In this document: one piece after another, positions 1 through 10,730 of the stretch
Layout: each line of letters starts with the position of its first letter
Numbering within the stretch: the stretch's first letter is position 1
Assembly (NCBI GenBank): GCA_011032825.1
Contig: JAADJZ010000009.1
Coordinates: forward strand, 248,001 to 312,000
Length of the DNA: 64,000 nt
Source: Massariosphaeria phaeospora
Lineage: Eukaryota > Ascomycota > Dothideomycetes > Pleosporales
Direction: 5' to 3'
Made by a program: the position numbers and the translations under genes
The notes under the pieces: model-generated
Seen by the model: only the letters and a program-made list of their open reading frames with translations
What the model was told of the DNA's origin: nothing
The model's database searches: none

Positions 1-953
1 ACCAGATCTCCGAGCGTGCTTCTGGAGCAGCGTTGTGTACATATCATGCAAGTCTGCAGGCAGCTTCTGCAAGATTTCGGGGATGCGCGTAAATGCTCCA
101 GGCTCGAGGAAAGCGTCCATAGCTAGCTTAGCATAGAGAAAGAGGCCGTTCGCATTGCTAGGCACGGTATCCCGGATTGACTTTCGGTCTTCATCCGAAA
201 TGGAAGACGACTGTAAGGTATGTTCCACGTAGCTTATGATATCCCTGTCCACCATCTTCTCCTCAAGGCGGATGTGTAGCGTTTTCGCATTCCTCAAAGG
301 CTCTTCAACGCTGGGGACCGGACGACTCGTGATCAGTACCTTGAATTTGCTAGGCTTCCATCGACCGAGGGATTCCAATGATGAGAGAAATACCTCGTTT
401 CCTTAATCCATTTCATCAAGCGCATCGGCAACGCAGAAGACTTTACCCGGAAGACCATCAAACGCGTGACGAAGATTATCCCACCAGTCTTCCATTGATA
501 TGCGGGTGATGGTCCTTTCATTGTAGATCAGGTTCTTGAACTTTTCTTGCAGCGGCGCGCTGTACTGCAGAATCTGATCCGTCCAATCACGAAGCAAGGC
601 CGCTGGCTCGTGGTTGGCGTCAATTATATGCCGGAAGAAGAAGTACAAGACCGGCGCTCCAAGATTAGATCTGGTCAGTTCTTCGACCAGGTGTGCTGCA
701 ACGACCGATTTACCAGAGCCTGGGATCCCTTTGATCCATAGCATTCCATCATCATCGCTCTGCAACCAGTCGCGATATGTGGTACTCGAAGTAAGCCATG
801 TCACTGTTCCGGTCACGCGTGAGGCTAGATGTTTGCGGTACTCCCCGCTGTCGAGCGAGACTGCGGAAGAATCTGCTCCGAATTGTAATTGCTAATGTCT
901 TCATGACCAATCATTATAGCGTCGTCGCTTGTGCTGCTGGTGTGTGATGCCAT
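1..953 (-). pseudogene. NACHT-type NTPase gene, broken and running off the window start
   Basis: This is the N-terminal part of a STAND/NACHT NTPase of the fungal non-self recognition type. Reading from an ATG at 953, one frame gives an N-terminus ending in ILPQS. The following frame, shifted by one, carries SGEYRKHLASRVTGT, a linker, the Walker A motif GIPGSGKS (about 725-748) and the Walker B region ALDEMD. That frame then meets TAA at 403-405 and continues without a break to the window edge with GNEVFLSSLESLGRWKPSKF and LITSRPVPS, the expected sensor region. Two lesions are therefore visible: a frameshift or small deletion near 845-860, and a nonsense codon directly after Walker B. Any C-terminal repeat domain lies outside the window. 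An intron cannot easily explain the stop, because flanking residues on both sides belong to the motif. The family call is from motifs only. Confidence 0.8.
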
Positions 954-1766
954 TGCGGAAGTGCGCGAAGGAAGGGAATGTAGTCCGTGTATGACTATTG
1001 ACGCTCACAGTTCCTGTAACTAGATGCCAGCAAGGTGGTGTGGCGTGAGTATGGGAGAGCCGGCGATCCTTCTTGAACAGGCAGCAGCCTGCTTCCAGGT
1101 GATGGACTGTGTCTGTGGAACAGAGCGTAAGCTGTAAGCAGACTAGAGCAGGGAGTCACCAAATCCAAGAAATATCTTAGACGCTATATCGTGTTTCGTG
1201 TTGAGCCTCCCCGCAACGTGCCTCGTTGGCGATGGTGAAAAAGAGAGGAAATAGGTGTGTGTGTAAAGCGAGAGGGCTTTATAGGATTCAGTCGTCTTGT
1301 AGGTCAGTGAACCCGTGGTTCCGGTACCGTGGCACGCTCTGCGGAACGGACCACTCAGCGCACTCTGAAGACGAATAAAGCTCCTCGCAGGAGGAGACGA
1401 AAGCCTCTTCATCTATGTGCGTGGGGAAGATGCGTGGACGATGTGCCGTCGGGTGAGGGGGTGGCGGTACTTGAGAAGGCGCGACTCCCATATTTTCTTG
1501 GCACAATGCCCCACCAATCAAAGACAGTCTTTTACTACATCAATTAAAATCTTCAATTCAAACGGGAGCGCAAGTGTGCCTGCGTCGAAAGAATGCATTA
1601 TTAACGATAGCTAGAGCATATCTTACAACAAGGTACCGCCCGCCGTACCAATGAAAGATAGGTGTCTTGGTCAAAACACTAAGCAAGAGCAAAATCTAGG
1701 GGTATGTGTACAATACGGAAGCCTTACATGGACAAAATAAATGACAACACACTTCATACACATCGC
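954..1766. other. Intergenic, no gene seen
   Basis: This stretch lies between the start of the broken NACHT gene and the 3' end of the PHO84-type gene. Only short overlapping ORFs without protein-like composition are present on either strand. It should hold the promoter of the NACHT gene and the terminator region of the transporter. I see no repeat or RNA gene. Confidence 0.5.
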
Positions 1767-3655
1767 TTAGTTTGTCACGGCAGCATCTTCACTGCTGTTA
1801 TCCCCGTGACCGTGGGCCTGCTTGTTATTGATCGGCGCACCCGTGATGCTCTCACCACCCATATCCCAATCGTTGGCAAGGTCTTCGAGCGTGCGGCGCT
1901 TCGTCTCGGGGATGAGCAGCGTTGTGAAGATACCGGCAAACATGAATGCAGAGAAGATCTGCATGACGTGGTTGAGCCAGGGGCTGGCACCAACTCCTGT
2001 CGCACCAGGCTTGGCGCCACGGGTTCGGAGGGGCGCGATGGCACCTTGAGCGATGATAGACCCGATCTTGCCCGAGGCGGCAGAGATACCGTGCGACGTG
2101 GAACGGTAGCGAGTCGGGAAGCACTCGCCAGGGACAATGAACGTCGTAGTGTTGGGGCCCCAATTGAAGAACAGCTGGATCAAGACATAGATGGCCAGCT
2201 GACCGTGGGGGGGGATCTTGTGGTAGGCAAAGCCCCAAATGATGAAAAGGATAGTCAACATGGTGAAACCAATGAGCTGGAGAGGCTTCCGCCCGACAAA
2301 ATCAAGGGTAGCGACTGCGAGCCAGTATCCTGGGATGGCGCCAGCGCAGACAAGAATGGCGTTACCGGCAGCAAGGTTGTAGAGTCGCTCGTGAACAGTG
2401 TGCCCACCACCGTAGTTGATGGCGGTGAGAATGGTGGAAGCATTCAACCCTAGTCCATAGAAGGCGACATCAAGGAGTAGCCATGACATGGCCGTGCCGA
2501 ACAGGATCTTGCCGTTCCTGATCTTGCCATAGAAGCTGAAGAAGTCCTTCCACGACGCCTTGGGCACCTCGAGGGGGGGCCCGTTTTGACGAGCAGTGAC
2601 AGCCGCGATTTCGTCGGGGTGGCCTTCTCCCTTCTTGCCAGAAACATACTGGTTGACGTCCGCATTCGCCTTCTCCACGTCGCGGGCAACGTCGAAGGTG
2701 TAGCGAGGGGTTTCGGGGATGGTCAAACGGTAGTACAGAGCGATCGAAGCGGGGACAATTCCCATGCCTGAAATGGTTAGTCGCGACTCTACGATATGTG
2801 CAACTTCCTGCGTCGGGGTGGTGGGGGGCGCCAAGGCACCGGAATGAAAGGTAGACCACGTGACTTACCGACCAGTGCGCGCCACATCTTGTCCACGGCG
2901 ATCTGGCAGTCGCCAGTGCACGAAGCGTAATCCTTGGCGGTAGAAAGCGAGCCCTTGAAGCCGGAGACCAGGATAAGCATGACCAGGGCACCGCCGAGCT
3001 GGCCGAACCCCTGCATGGAGAAGACAGCGCCCATCATTGCGCCTCGCCATTTGGTGGTCGCGAACTCGGAGGTGATGATGGAAGAAAGGGGGTAGTCGCC
3101 GCCGATTCCTGCCATTGTTAGTCGGACTGCTATGTAGCCGGCAGAGTAAGTGGCGCAAAACTTACCGATACCCATGAGTACGCGCCAGAAGATGATCAGT
3201 CCGACGACAGATGTGCCCGGACCACCGCCGGTCAAGGCCTGAGCGAGGGTAGCGAAGATGATGAGGATCAACTCGAGGCCGTACATCTTCTTCCTGCCGA
3301 CGATGTCGGCCAGGGCGCCGAAGCCGAGCTGGCCGATGACAGTGCCGGCCGAGGTGGAGAGCTTGATGGCCGTGTCCTGCGGGGTGGTGAGGGCGCCCTT
3401 GTTGTCGTGCTTGTAGGAGATGCCCAGCATGATGGTCAGCAGCGAGACGACGAAGATGTCGTAGCTGTCGGTGAAGAAGCCCGTGCCGGCCACGAGGATG
3501 GCGCGAATGTGGTACCATCCGAAGGGCGCCTTGTCGATTTCGGCCAGAGCGAGGCGGCGGCGCTCATTGGGGTCCTCGATGTGGGCAAAGTCATTGTTGA
3601 AGTTGTGGAAGGCGTTGTTCCCGCCCACGGTCTTGTTTGCTGCCACTGTAGCCAT
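1767..3655 (-). CDS. PHO84: High-affinity inorganic phosphate:H+ symporter (PHO84 type)
   Basis: Spliced CDS complement(join(1767..2767,2869..3108,3166..3655)), 576 aa, a usual length for the family. It is a major facilitator superfamily plasma-membrane transporter that imports phosphate with protons. The family signature GIGIGGDYPLSSII is formed exactly across the first intron. Other family features are the early FFTDSYDIF segment, the repeat-1 loop GALADIVGRKK, the mid-protein IPETPRYTFDVARD, the repeat-2 loop FVGRKPLQ, VPGECFPTRYR and IPETKRRTLE. About 12 hydrophobic segments surround a hydrophilic central loop. Intron 1 (3109-3165) is 57 bp, in frame and free of stops; intron 2 (2768-2868) is 101 bp. 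The ATG at 3655 gives the expected short cytosolic N-terminus. The stop is TAA. A CACGTGGG palindrome lies 423 bp upstream, which fits phosphate-starvation control. Confidence 0.95.
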
Positions 3656-4300
3656 TTTGCGAAGCTTTTGCCGAGTCTCTTGCGAAGGCTTGGGAAGGAC
3701 AAGAGATAAGACGACACGGAGTCCAAGACCTTGGGACGTGGCATTGGTATATATACAGATTGCCAGCGCAGACGGCAGGCCGAGGACCGTGGGCAGTGCA
3801 GTGCAGCGACAGCAGGCCCCTGGCGAATCACCGGCGCGAGGCCGAGCACGCAGGTCGCGCGCAGGGAGCAGTCGTTGAGCGACGGACCCGGCATGGCCGT
3901 GGCAGTGAGAGATGCGGAGGACGCCATCTGGGGGCGTTGGTTAGTGTTGGGACGCCGCAAGTCTTGACAGGCTGGGCTGACTGCTTGTCTGCGTCGGCGC
4001 CGCGCCGGGAAGGAGCTGGGTGCCGTCTTGCGCGAACGGGCAGGTGCGTCGCGGGCCGCCGCTGGCCAATCAGCCGCCCCACGTGGGCCCACCGTCGCAC
4101 ACCTCAACCTCAACCGCTGCCAACGTCACCGTCACCATGCACCACCACGCCGCTGTTGGCGGGTTTCTGCGCGGCGAAGATCTGCCTTGGCTCCACGCCT
4201 GGCCTCCGCGCCTTGTCGACCGCGCCTTACCTCGCCGGCCCACCCACGCGCAAGCGTCTCATTTTCTGCCTTGACAAATGCCGCTGCCACGAAATCTCTG
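3656..4300 (-). promoter_or_regulatory. Probable promoter region of the PHO84-type gene
   Basis: The region directly upstream of the transporter start holds no supported gene. It contains a CCAAT box at 4066-4070 and the perfect palindrome CCCACGTGGG at 4078-4087, which presents the core CACGTGGG on both strands. CACGTG(G/T) is the known target of the Pho4/NUC-1 class of bHLH regulators of phosphate-starvation genes. Use at this locus is inference. Confidence 0.5.
4078..4087. promoter_or_regulatory. CACGTGGG palindrome, candidate Pho4/NUC-1 bHLH site
   Basis: The ten bases CCCACGTGGG are their own reverse complement and contain the high-affinity Pho4-type core in both orientations. The site lies eight bases beyond a CCAAT box (4066-4070) in the only upstream region of the PHO84-type gene. 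A second, single-orientation CACGTGG is at 4954-4960. Function is inferred from known fungal phosphate regulation, not shown. Confidence 0.55.
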
Positions 4301-6170
4301 TCCAGCGCCTAGCCATGGCGCCCACCGGAACCCACGAGCTGCGGCATGGGGCACTGCCTGGAAAGGGGACTGGCTCCCTCAGCATGTGCATCAACCAGGC
4401 TACTTGGGAACGTCAGGGTCCTGTTAGGCCGAATACCGACACCTTTCGGTCGTCCAGGTATCAGACTTGTCGTGTTTAATCAATTCTTCAGTCTCGGACA
4501 CGGCCTATGGTGGATAGTTCCATCACACTATCGCTGAGACACCTTACGAGCTCCATCTATCAAGTCTCACCTCCGCCTGGGACCGCGGCATAACAGCAAC
4601 CCCCACTCAACTAGCCCCGAAGAATCGCCGTGGTGTGCATACAGTAAGAGACCGCTAGCTAGACCGCCCCACTTCTAGCTCGTATCGAATATCAGATCAT
4701 CGCGCCAGTACTCATCTCCCGATGTACTTGTAGGAGCTGGCGGTAATTCTCAGCCAAATTTCTCATGTTCGCCTCTACGTTGACCTCATATCTTCACTAG
4801 CCGAGCCTACGGTTCCGAGAAGAGTGATCCTGATAGCTACGGTAGATGATAGCGTGGAGCCAAGACCACGGTACCGGCTCCCACGGCCGTGGAAAACTCC
4901 CTGTATGCAGCCCTGTACGTATGTATCTCTGTACAAGGGACCAGTCAACTTCACACGTGGTAGCTATAGATCACCTATTATCGTCTTGTTCAGCACACTC
5001 TTGACATCATATCCTCCTCACGATTCCCGTCTCTCCTACACTATCGCCCCGCCGTGGGCCGTTCCGCCTTCGACCCATATCCTTCCATCCGACGCACTCT
5101 GCGTGGGAGAAGGATCGCCTCTAGCTACGAGTATGGCTGTCTGAGAGGGTGTAAGTTGCACGGGCGCCACCTTACTGACATGCACGTTGTAGATCCACGC
5201 AAGGATGCTCATCGTCGGTGACCTCAGAGGGCATCATGCCCAGTCTCGCACATATACTGGGCATACCTCATCAAAAGCGCCCGATACATCGAACATAGCC
5301 TAGTTCAGAAAAAGATAGAGATATATCCGAGAAGAGCTTCCGTATCAACACACATAAACATGATCGACACACTACGCGCTTGAGTGCATGCCAGCATCTA
5401 GAGCAGGCCAGAAACCTGACCTGGCCACAAAGCGCATCCCAATAGCTTTGGAGAACCGCCTTGCAGTACTAGACTTGATTAGGATGGTATAGCCGCACCA
5501 TCCTAGGCGACTTGCCAATCCGTTGTTTGCTATAGAAGCTATACCAAATATTCTCCACTGGACTTCACCCTTCCACAACCGTCAAGGGACCTTCTGAAAA
5601 CGCCGTGGTGCGTTGTGAGATAAGGAACGCGGTGACATTTCGTCTTCGGTAAGCTCCGCGACTACAAAGTTCATTGTTCAATTGCTCTTTTTTGCGTCCA
5701 CTAAAGCACTTGAGTTGAAGACTCTGGTGTATTTTCAGTTCTTGCGGGCCATTTGCCACCTACGTTCATTTCTTGCGCGGAGCAATCCGCTTATGCTTCG
5801 AAGTGGCCTTCTCAGTGACTGCGTGGGCCGACTCTATGTGTATCCCTGAAGTTCGCTTCTGCATTCGGTATCTTCTATTGTGACTGTCTTTTTTTTATAC
5901 TACAGGAATGTAAAACTTTTCATAATCTTCATGAATTCCGACTACAATATATGGACCATAGCCCAAGGTAGTATAAGAATGCATCTTCGCTCTTCTGTGA
6001 GACCGCAAACAGTAGCATTTCCTTCGTAATTTCATCCAACTTTTCATCGTGCCGCTTCTCAATGGCGACTCCTACGGGTACCAAATCAAATCTTCGACCA
6101 AGTAAGTACTCAACCCCCCAGTCCAGAACAGAATGATGTACCGAATTTCTAATTGCCCACTGGACGACCA
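4301..6170. other. Intergenic, no supported gene
   Basis: Only short, mutually overlapping ORFs occur here. A minus-strand ORF at 5929-6180 (83 codons) overlaps the last codons of the neighbouring gene in another frame. It has a somewhat protein-like tail (ITKEMLLFAVSQKSEDAF) that could be a remnant, but nothing upstream or downstream supports a gene. The rest looks like ordinary intergenic DNA. Confidence 0.45.
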
Positions 6171-7484
6171 TCACCACCATGCTTTTGAGTGCCTCCTAAC
6201 CGTGCTGCCATTGAACGTAGGACCTTGGAATAACGGCTCGCCAACGGTGATGTCTGTCCGCGGCGCGCTAACCCTCCATGGTACGTCGTCCGGCCAGCTC
6301 GGCCAGCCCAATGCGCTCGGGGTGATCTCTCGCGTTACTACGGCTTTTTCGTCACGCTTGCGCTCTTCTTCCTCATCCACACGCTGTTTTTCGTCACCCC
6401 CGCCTTCCTCCTCATTCTCGTTCTCCCCAGTCTCATTCTGCTCGCCATCACCGCCCTCTTTCTTGTCCTCAATGTCAATATTCAACTCGCCATACACCTC
6501 GGCCCTCACCCTCACATTCGCGTACTTCGCCCCCTCCCCTCTCACATACTCCCACTCGTCCGCCAACACTCCATTCCAGAACCCCCGATCGTCCGCCTGC
6601 GTTCCCGTGAACACGTAGTACCGCACGTCCCACTGCGTGTGCGGGTCGTTGCCCATGATGTGCAGCAGGTGCTTGAGCCGATACGGCGTGCCGCCGGGCA
6701 CCATGTGCTGCCAGTCCGAGACGTGGTGGTCGAGGTGCACGATGGCATGGCGCTGTGCGGGGCCCCGGTCGGCCGAGGACACGGGCACGGTCTGCAGCGC
6801 CGTGAGCGCTGCGGACGCGCTGGTGAAGATGATGAGGGCTTGGCGCAGCCGGCCGTAAATGAATGCCGTGTTGAGGTCGAGGTGTGCTTCGCGGTCGGCC
6901 GGGTTCAGCGCCGGTCTCCAATCCGTGTGAAGGTGGATGTGCACGTTAATGAACGACGATAGGGCGTGTAAGATGGTGGCCTGTGTCGGTGCGAGGAAAT
7001 TCGGGCCGTAGTCGTTCAGGGGCGTAAGCAGTGCTTCGAAGGCCATGACGCCGTTGATCGGGATGTAGGCGCGCACTGCAGCCGTCATGATTGCCGACGC
7101 CTCGAGGTAGATCTGGCGCGAGAGGAGCAGCAGCGTCGTCGCGGCTTGATACTGCGGCCAGATGCTGGTATTGTCGCTGTTGCTTTTGCTGGGCGAGGGA
7201 GACACGCGGCGGCGAGAGCGCAGTGGAACTAGCGGCGCGGGGTTCCCCGGGTCGAGCACGAAGCCGTAGATGCGGGTGCGCAGCTCAGGTGGTAGATTCT
7301 GGATGCGGTCTGTTAAGAGGGGCTGCGTGCGGGTCGGGGACGCCATGCTCGAGAGGATATATTCGCGGTTGCAGGCGAGGGATGCGAGGGCGCCGGGCAC
7401 GTCGGCGCGCTTGATGCACGTATTCACGTAGATGACCCGGCTTGATTTCGAGCGGTTATGGCTGTAGGGGCGGAGGGGGTCCAT
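6171..7484 (-). CDS. F-box/2EXR-like hypothetical protein with acidic C-terminal tail
   Basis: Single-exon ORF of 437 aa from an ATG at 7484. Near residue 60 it has RIQNLPPELRTRIYGFVLDP, the leucine-proline-rich start (LPxELRxxIY) seen in many fungal F-box-like or 2EXR-type proteins, which are often found in large lineage-specific families. A second ATG gives a shorter form starting MASPTRTQPLL just before this motif and may be the real start. The central part is predicted globular. Residues of about 320-385 are strongly charged, with runs of Glu, Lys and Asp (DIEDKKEGGDGEQNE and EEEERKRDEK), followed by a short Trp-rich tail ending SKAWW. No catalytic motif is visible, and a role in protein turnover would be inference only. 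Confidence 0.65.
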   Translation of the reverse strand: MDPLRPYSHNRSKSSRVIYVNTCIKRADVPGALASLACNREYILSSMASPTRTQPLLTDRIQNLPPELRTRIYGFVLDPGNPAPLVPLRSRRRVSPSPSKSNSDNTSIWPQYQAATTLLLLSRQIYLEASAIMTAAVRAYIPINGVMAFEALLTPLNDYGPNFLAPTQATILHALSSFINVHIHLHTDWRPALNPADREAHLDLNTAFIYGRLRQALIIFTSASAALTALQTVPVSSADRGPAQRHAIVHLDHHVSDWQHMVPGGTPYRLKHLLHIMGNDPHTQWDVRYYVFTGTQADDRGFWNGVLADEWEYVRGEGAKYANVRVRAEVYGELNIDIEDKKEGGDGEQNETGENENEEEGGGDEKQRVDEEEERKRDEKAVVTREITPSALGWPSWPDDVPWRVSAPRTDITVGEPLFQGPTFNGSTVRRHSKAWW

Positions 7485-8752
7485 CGTGATCGATGTAGCT
7501 GGCCTTTGAAGTTGACTGGGAGAACAGGACTGGTAGACTGGTAGGTCGAATTAGTGAGTCGTTCGATTGGAACGATAGACGGCAGATTCGATAGAACAAT
7601 CTCGACGGTGTTGAAGAAAAAGACAGGTGAGCTGGGGTGGGTTGGTTTGTTTTGGTTAGGGAGGACTTTATACATGTGTGCGATTACGTAAGTGAAATCT
7701 TGCCCATGCTATTGTAATTGCAGGTCACAATAGCAGCGATGGTCGGGTCTTTTACTCCGCGAGTTGAGTAAAAGAACAGACAATACAACACAATACAATT
7801 TACTGTCATTCACATAGTGATGTCCTCTGTTAAAGTAATACTAGTAGTTCTAAGATCACCTTGGCCGTTTGTAGCTGAAATAAACGGTGTCTTTTATTTT
7901 ACTAGGTGAGCCGGCGGATGGCACTACCAGCAGACCCCGAATAACCCAAATTCATGACTGATTTCAAGTGGAATTCGTACAACAAGACCGGTTGCGAATA
8001 ACACATGGTGTGTTTGCTAATTTGGAATGTCTGTCTGTCTGTTAAAGCGCGTTATTCAGGTGCGTACAGGTAAAGCCTACCCTAGCCGCTCGCGAACCAA
8101 TTCCGGCCTAGCTCGTCGCCGCCACTTTATACGATCCCATCTTTCATCAACGCACCATATACCGCCAGCATAACGGCGACGACTAGCAATAGGCAGCACA
8201 ACGATGTCGCACTCCCTATATCTCCGTCGCTCAACATACCTTGAAGTACACCCCGCACCGCCCCTCATCTCAACACGACAACCCAGGCTCACCAGACTTT
8301 GATCGACATCGCATCAGCCCATGCGATCTTCCAAGCCACGAAACAACCAGACAATTAAACAAATTCGGCAGTATACAGCACTCTTTACAGTAAGCACATC
8401 TCGGCGAGTCTAGGAGTATCGGCGAAAACGAGGCCGAGCCCAGCACCAACGTCGAGCAAGTCGGACCGACTTTCGACGCTGCGGACATTGCGAACCATGG
8501 AAAACGTGTAGTAATCGACACTTTGTAGCTCAACTTTCCTGTCTGGGTAAGAATTAGATGACTCGGCGCCGTTCTTTTGGGATGTTGCCTGGAACGGCGC
8601 GGGCAGAGTGTGGTAGCGAGGTTTGATGGAGATTGCGTGCAGGGCTTTGAGCGTGGATGGATGCGCTCGATTGAATGGATTAGAATAATGAACGCTCATC
8701 AACTATGTATATTCAACGACTAACTCCCACTATCTATGTACAAGCTTTTTCC
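7485..8752. other. Intergenic with one weak minus-strand ORF
   Basis: This is 1.27 kb between two minus-strand genes. The best ORF is at 8385-8702 on the minus strand (105 codons, beginning MMSVHYSNPFNRAHP). It has no recognisable domain; the string DVGAGLGLV resembles a nucleotide-binding glycine loop but sits in too short a context to mean anything. I do not annotate it as a gene. No repeats were seen. Confidence 0.4.
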
Positions 8753-10258
8753 TCAATCATGTACTATACTACCCACTGCGTCCTCGAATTCGCGCAGCCA
8801 CTGATGTTCAAATTCATCGAACGCTTTTAACTCGCATCCTGCCCCCTCTATCAAAGATCTTGCTGTATCCACGTGCCACTGCCTGAAGACAGCCTTCCGT
8901 AAATTCGGTAGTCGAGCCGCTCGTTCCTGAGGGAAGTTCTCCAGTAATGCTCGCAGCGCAACCTCGTCCATCGTGAAAGTGAAATCGACGGCCAGCTCCT
9001 CCAGTGATGATGGGAGCATCGTGGCGAGACAGGGTAGTTCTTGTTCCTGCCACTCTTCTTCGCCTTCAGGTGATTCACCGCGCATCCCTCGCTTTTGCCC
9101 GCTGCCCACTGGTGGTCCGGACAAGACTCCCACGTTGAACTCTAGCTTCTTGAGTCTTGGGAAGCTGTGAAAGCTATGGATACCGTTTTCGGTTTCGTTT
9201 ATGTCGTTGGCGCTGATCGCCAGTTCCGTGAGGTTGTGACCACAGTGTTGAGCCACTGACTCTAGAAACAGGCCTGGATTCCAATCAAACAAGCACCCAT
9301 GCCATTTGATCTCATGGTCGTATTTGAATACTTGCAGGCTCGGCATACCGGAGAGTACTGTGGAGATGCCGGCCTCGTCCATGCAGCAATATGCAAGCTC
9401 CAGGCGCGTTAGATTACTCTTGAACTGTGGTAACCGCCAATGGAACTCGCGACCAGTATAGCCATCATCAACCGCCAGACAAGATACCGCGTAGAGTGCA
9501 GTCACAGACGGCATCTGAATGAACCATTGTGCCATATCCATACCATACTTCCGTTCGTAACCCTGGTTTAGACTTGGACATATGGATTCCAATCTTCCGA
9601 ACGGTCTAGCTCCATGATTTGGGCTATTGGCGCGCATGACAAGCGTATCTAGAAGGGACCAAATAGGAAGTAACTTTTCGCCATGTCCGTGAGTACTGTC
9701 CGGAAAGGCAGTGCCCCAACCTTCTGGCAAGGCGAGCTTTTTAAGATTTGGAAGCATGAGAGCCAGTGAGAGTGTAAGGAAGGGTCCGTCGAGGTTTTCC
9801 TTCCCGTCCTCTAGGTCGGAATTGGCTTCTCGCAATAGGGTTTCCCACCATACCTCCAGGTCAATACCCGCTTCTTCGAGGTACGATCTAAGCACGCTTC
9901 CTTGTATTGTCTGTTTAATCCCCAAGATCGCATTCTCGTCTTTTCGGGGGTCAGGGCCGGGACCGTCGGGTTTACTGTAAAGGCCGTAGTGCCTATGGGA
10001 AAGATCAAGCGATTCGATGCACCGTGCGATAAGAGGCTCCTTGGATATCTCATGCAAGATACGGAAGACATCCACCTGCCAATAAGCCGGCTCGTATGCT
10101 ACATGCTTCCATTTCTTCCCCAGGTTATGTAGCTTGATTCGAGATGAACACAGGCCGTACAAGGCTTTGCAGGTCAGAGCAAGCGATTCGAAGCCACTTG
10201 GCATCGACCAATCGACGATTTGCTCAACGAGCTCTGGCGCGAGGTCGAGGAGCTGCAT
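8753..10258 (-). CDS. F-box/leucine-rich-repeat-like protein
   Basis: Single-exon ORF of 501 aa, start ATG at 10258, stop TGA. The N-terminus LLDLAPELVEQIVDWSM at residues 3-19, followed by LALTCKALYGLC, matches the pattern of a degenerate F-box (LP.EL...I...L..L...C+). The remainder contains irregular leucine-rich segments, for example NLTRLELAYCCMDEAG, LTELAISANDINET and LKKLEFNVGVL, consistent with LRR-like strands. F-box proteins normally recruit substrates to SCF ubiquitin ligases, but many fungal members are uncharacterised. No signal peptide or membrane segment is visible. The frame is intact throughout. Confidence 0.75.
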   Translation of the reverse strand: MQLLDLAPELVEQIVDWSMPSGFESLALTCKALYGLCSSRIKLHNLGKKWKHVAYEPAYWQVDVFRILHEISKEPLIARCIESLDLSHRHYGLYSKPDGPGPDPRKDENAILGIKQTIQGSVLRSYLEEAGIDLEVWWETLLREANSDLEDGKENLDGPFLTLSLALMLPNLKKLALPEGWGTAFPDSTHGHGEKLLPIWSLLDTLVMRANSPNHGARPFGRLESICPSLNQGYERKYGMDMAQWFIQMPSVTALYAVSCLAVDDGYTGREFHWRLPQFKSNLTRLELAYCCMDEAGISTVLSGMPSLQVFKYDHEIKWHGCLFDWNPGLFLESVAQHCGHNLTELAISANDINETENGIHSFHSFPRLKKLEFNVGVLSGPPVGSGQKRGMRGESPEGEEEWQEQELPCLATMLPSSLEELAVDFTFTMDEVALRALLENFPQERAARLPNLRKAVFRQWHVDTARSLIEGAGCELKAFDEFEHQWLREFEDAVGSIVHD

Positions 10259-10730
10259 GTTGAATGTGTTTGAACTTGGGTGTAGGAAAATGGGAGGAGC
10301 ACCGTTGCCGATTTTGTTCGTAGTGGAGCGTGTAACATGACGTCATCGCCTCGCCAGGCAACAGCGCCAACGCCAATCTCGCGGCCGCGTGAAAAGATCC
10401 CGAAACATCGGACATTGTAGACCAAGACTCCAGTGAACTGCTCTCCTACCTTTGTACCGCCTTTTATGGAATGTGAGGTTGGATAGTAGAGCCCTCTACC
10501 TCGGTAATATAATAGCGTGCTGAGGTCCGATCGCGCCTGAAGTAACCTTTGTATCTCGGCCCGAAACTTCCCCTCTTGCGACTCCACACATTCACTGCAC
10601 ATCTACTTCCGAGCGCTACATATTCGGAGGCTGTCACAATCAGCTATTCTTCTTGTCGCTGTCGACCTTTCTATCTTTCGTACCGGCTTCAAACGCTCAA
10701 TTCGACCAAGCGCAGCTTCACTGGGTCACA
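10259..10730. promoter_or_regulatory. Divergent intergenic region between the F-box gene and the TDA10-like gene
   Basis: 472 bp separate the start codons of two divergently transcribed genes. ORFs crossing it on either strand begin with non-ATG codons or lack protein-like composition. It presumably holds both promoters. The sequence is mixed, without long repeats or an obvious TATA element. Confidence 0.5.

Noticed and set aside
1704..2453. Plus-strand ORF of 249 codons
   Set aside because: It is antisense to the PHO84-type coding exon; composition mirrors the transporter codons and it has no motifs.
5929..6180. Minus-strand ORF with an ankyrin-repeat-like phrase (ITKEMLLFAVSQKSEDAF)
   Set aside because: It overlaps the end of the neighbouring gene, has one weak phrase only, and no NACHT or ankyrin context on the right side.
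8385..8702. Possible methyltransferase fragment (DVGAGLGLV)
   Set aside because: The glycine loop is isolated in a 105-codon ORF with no other methyltransferase motif.
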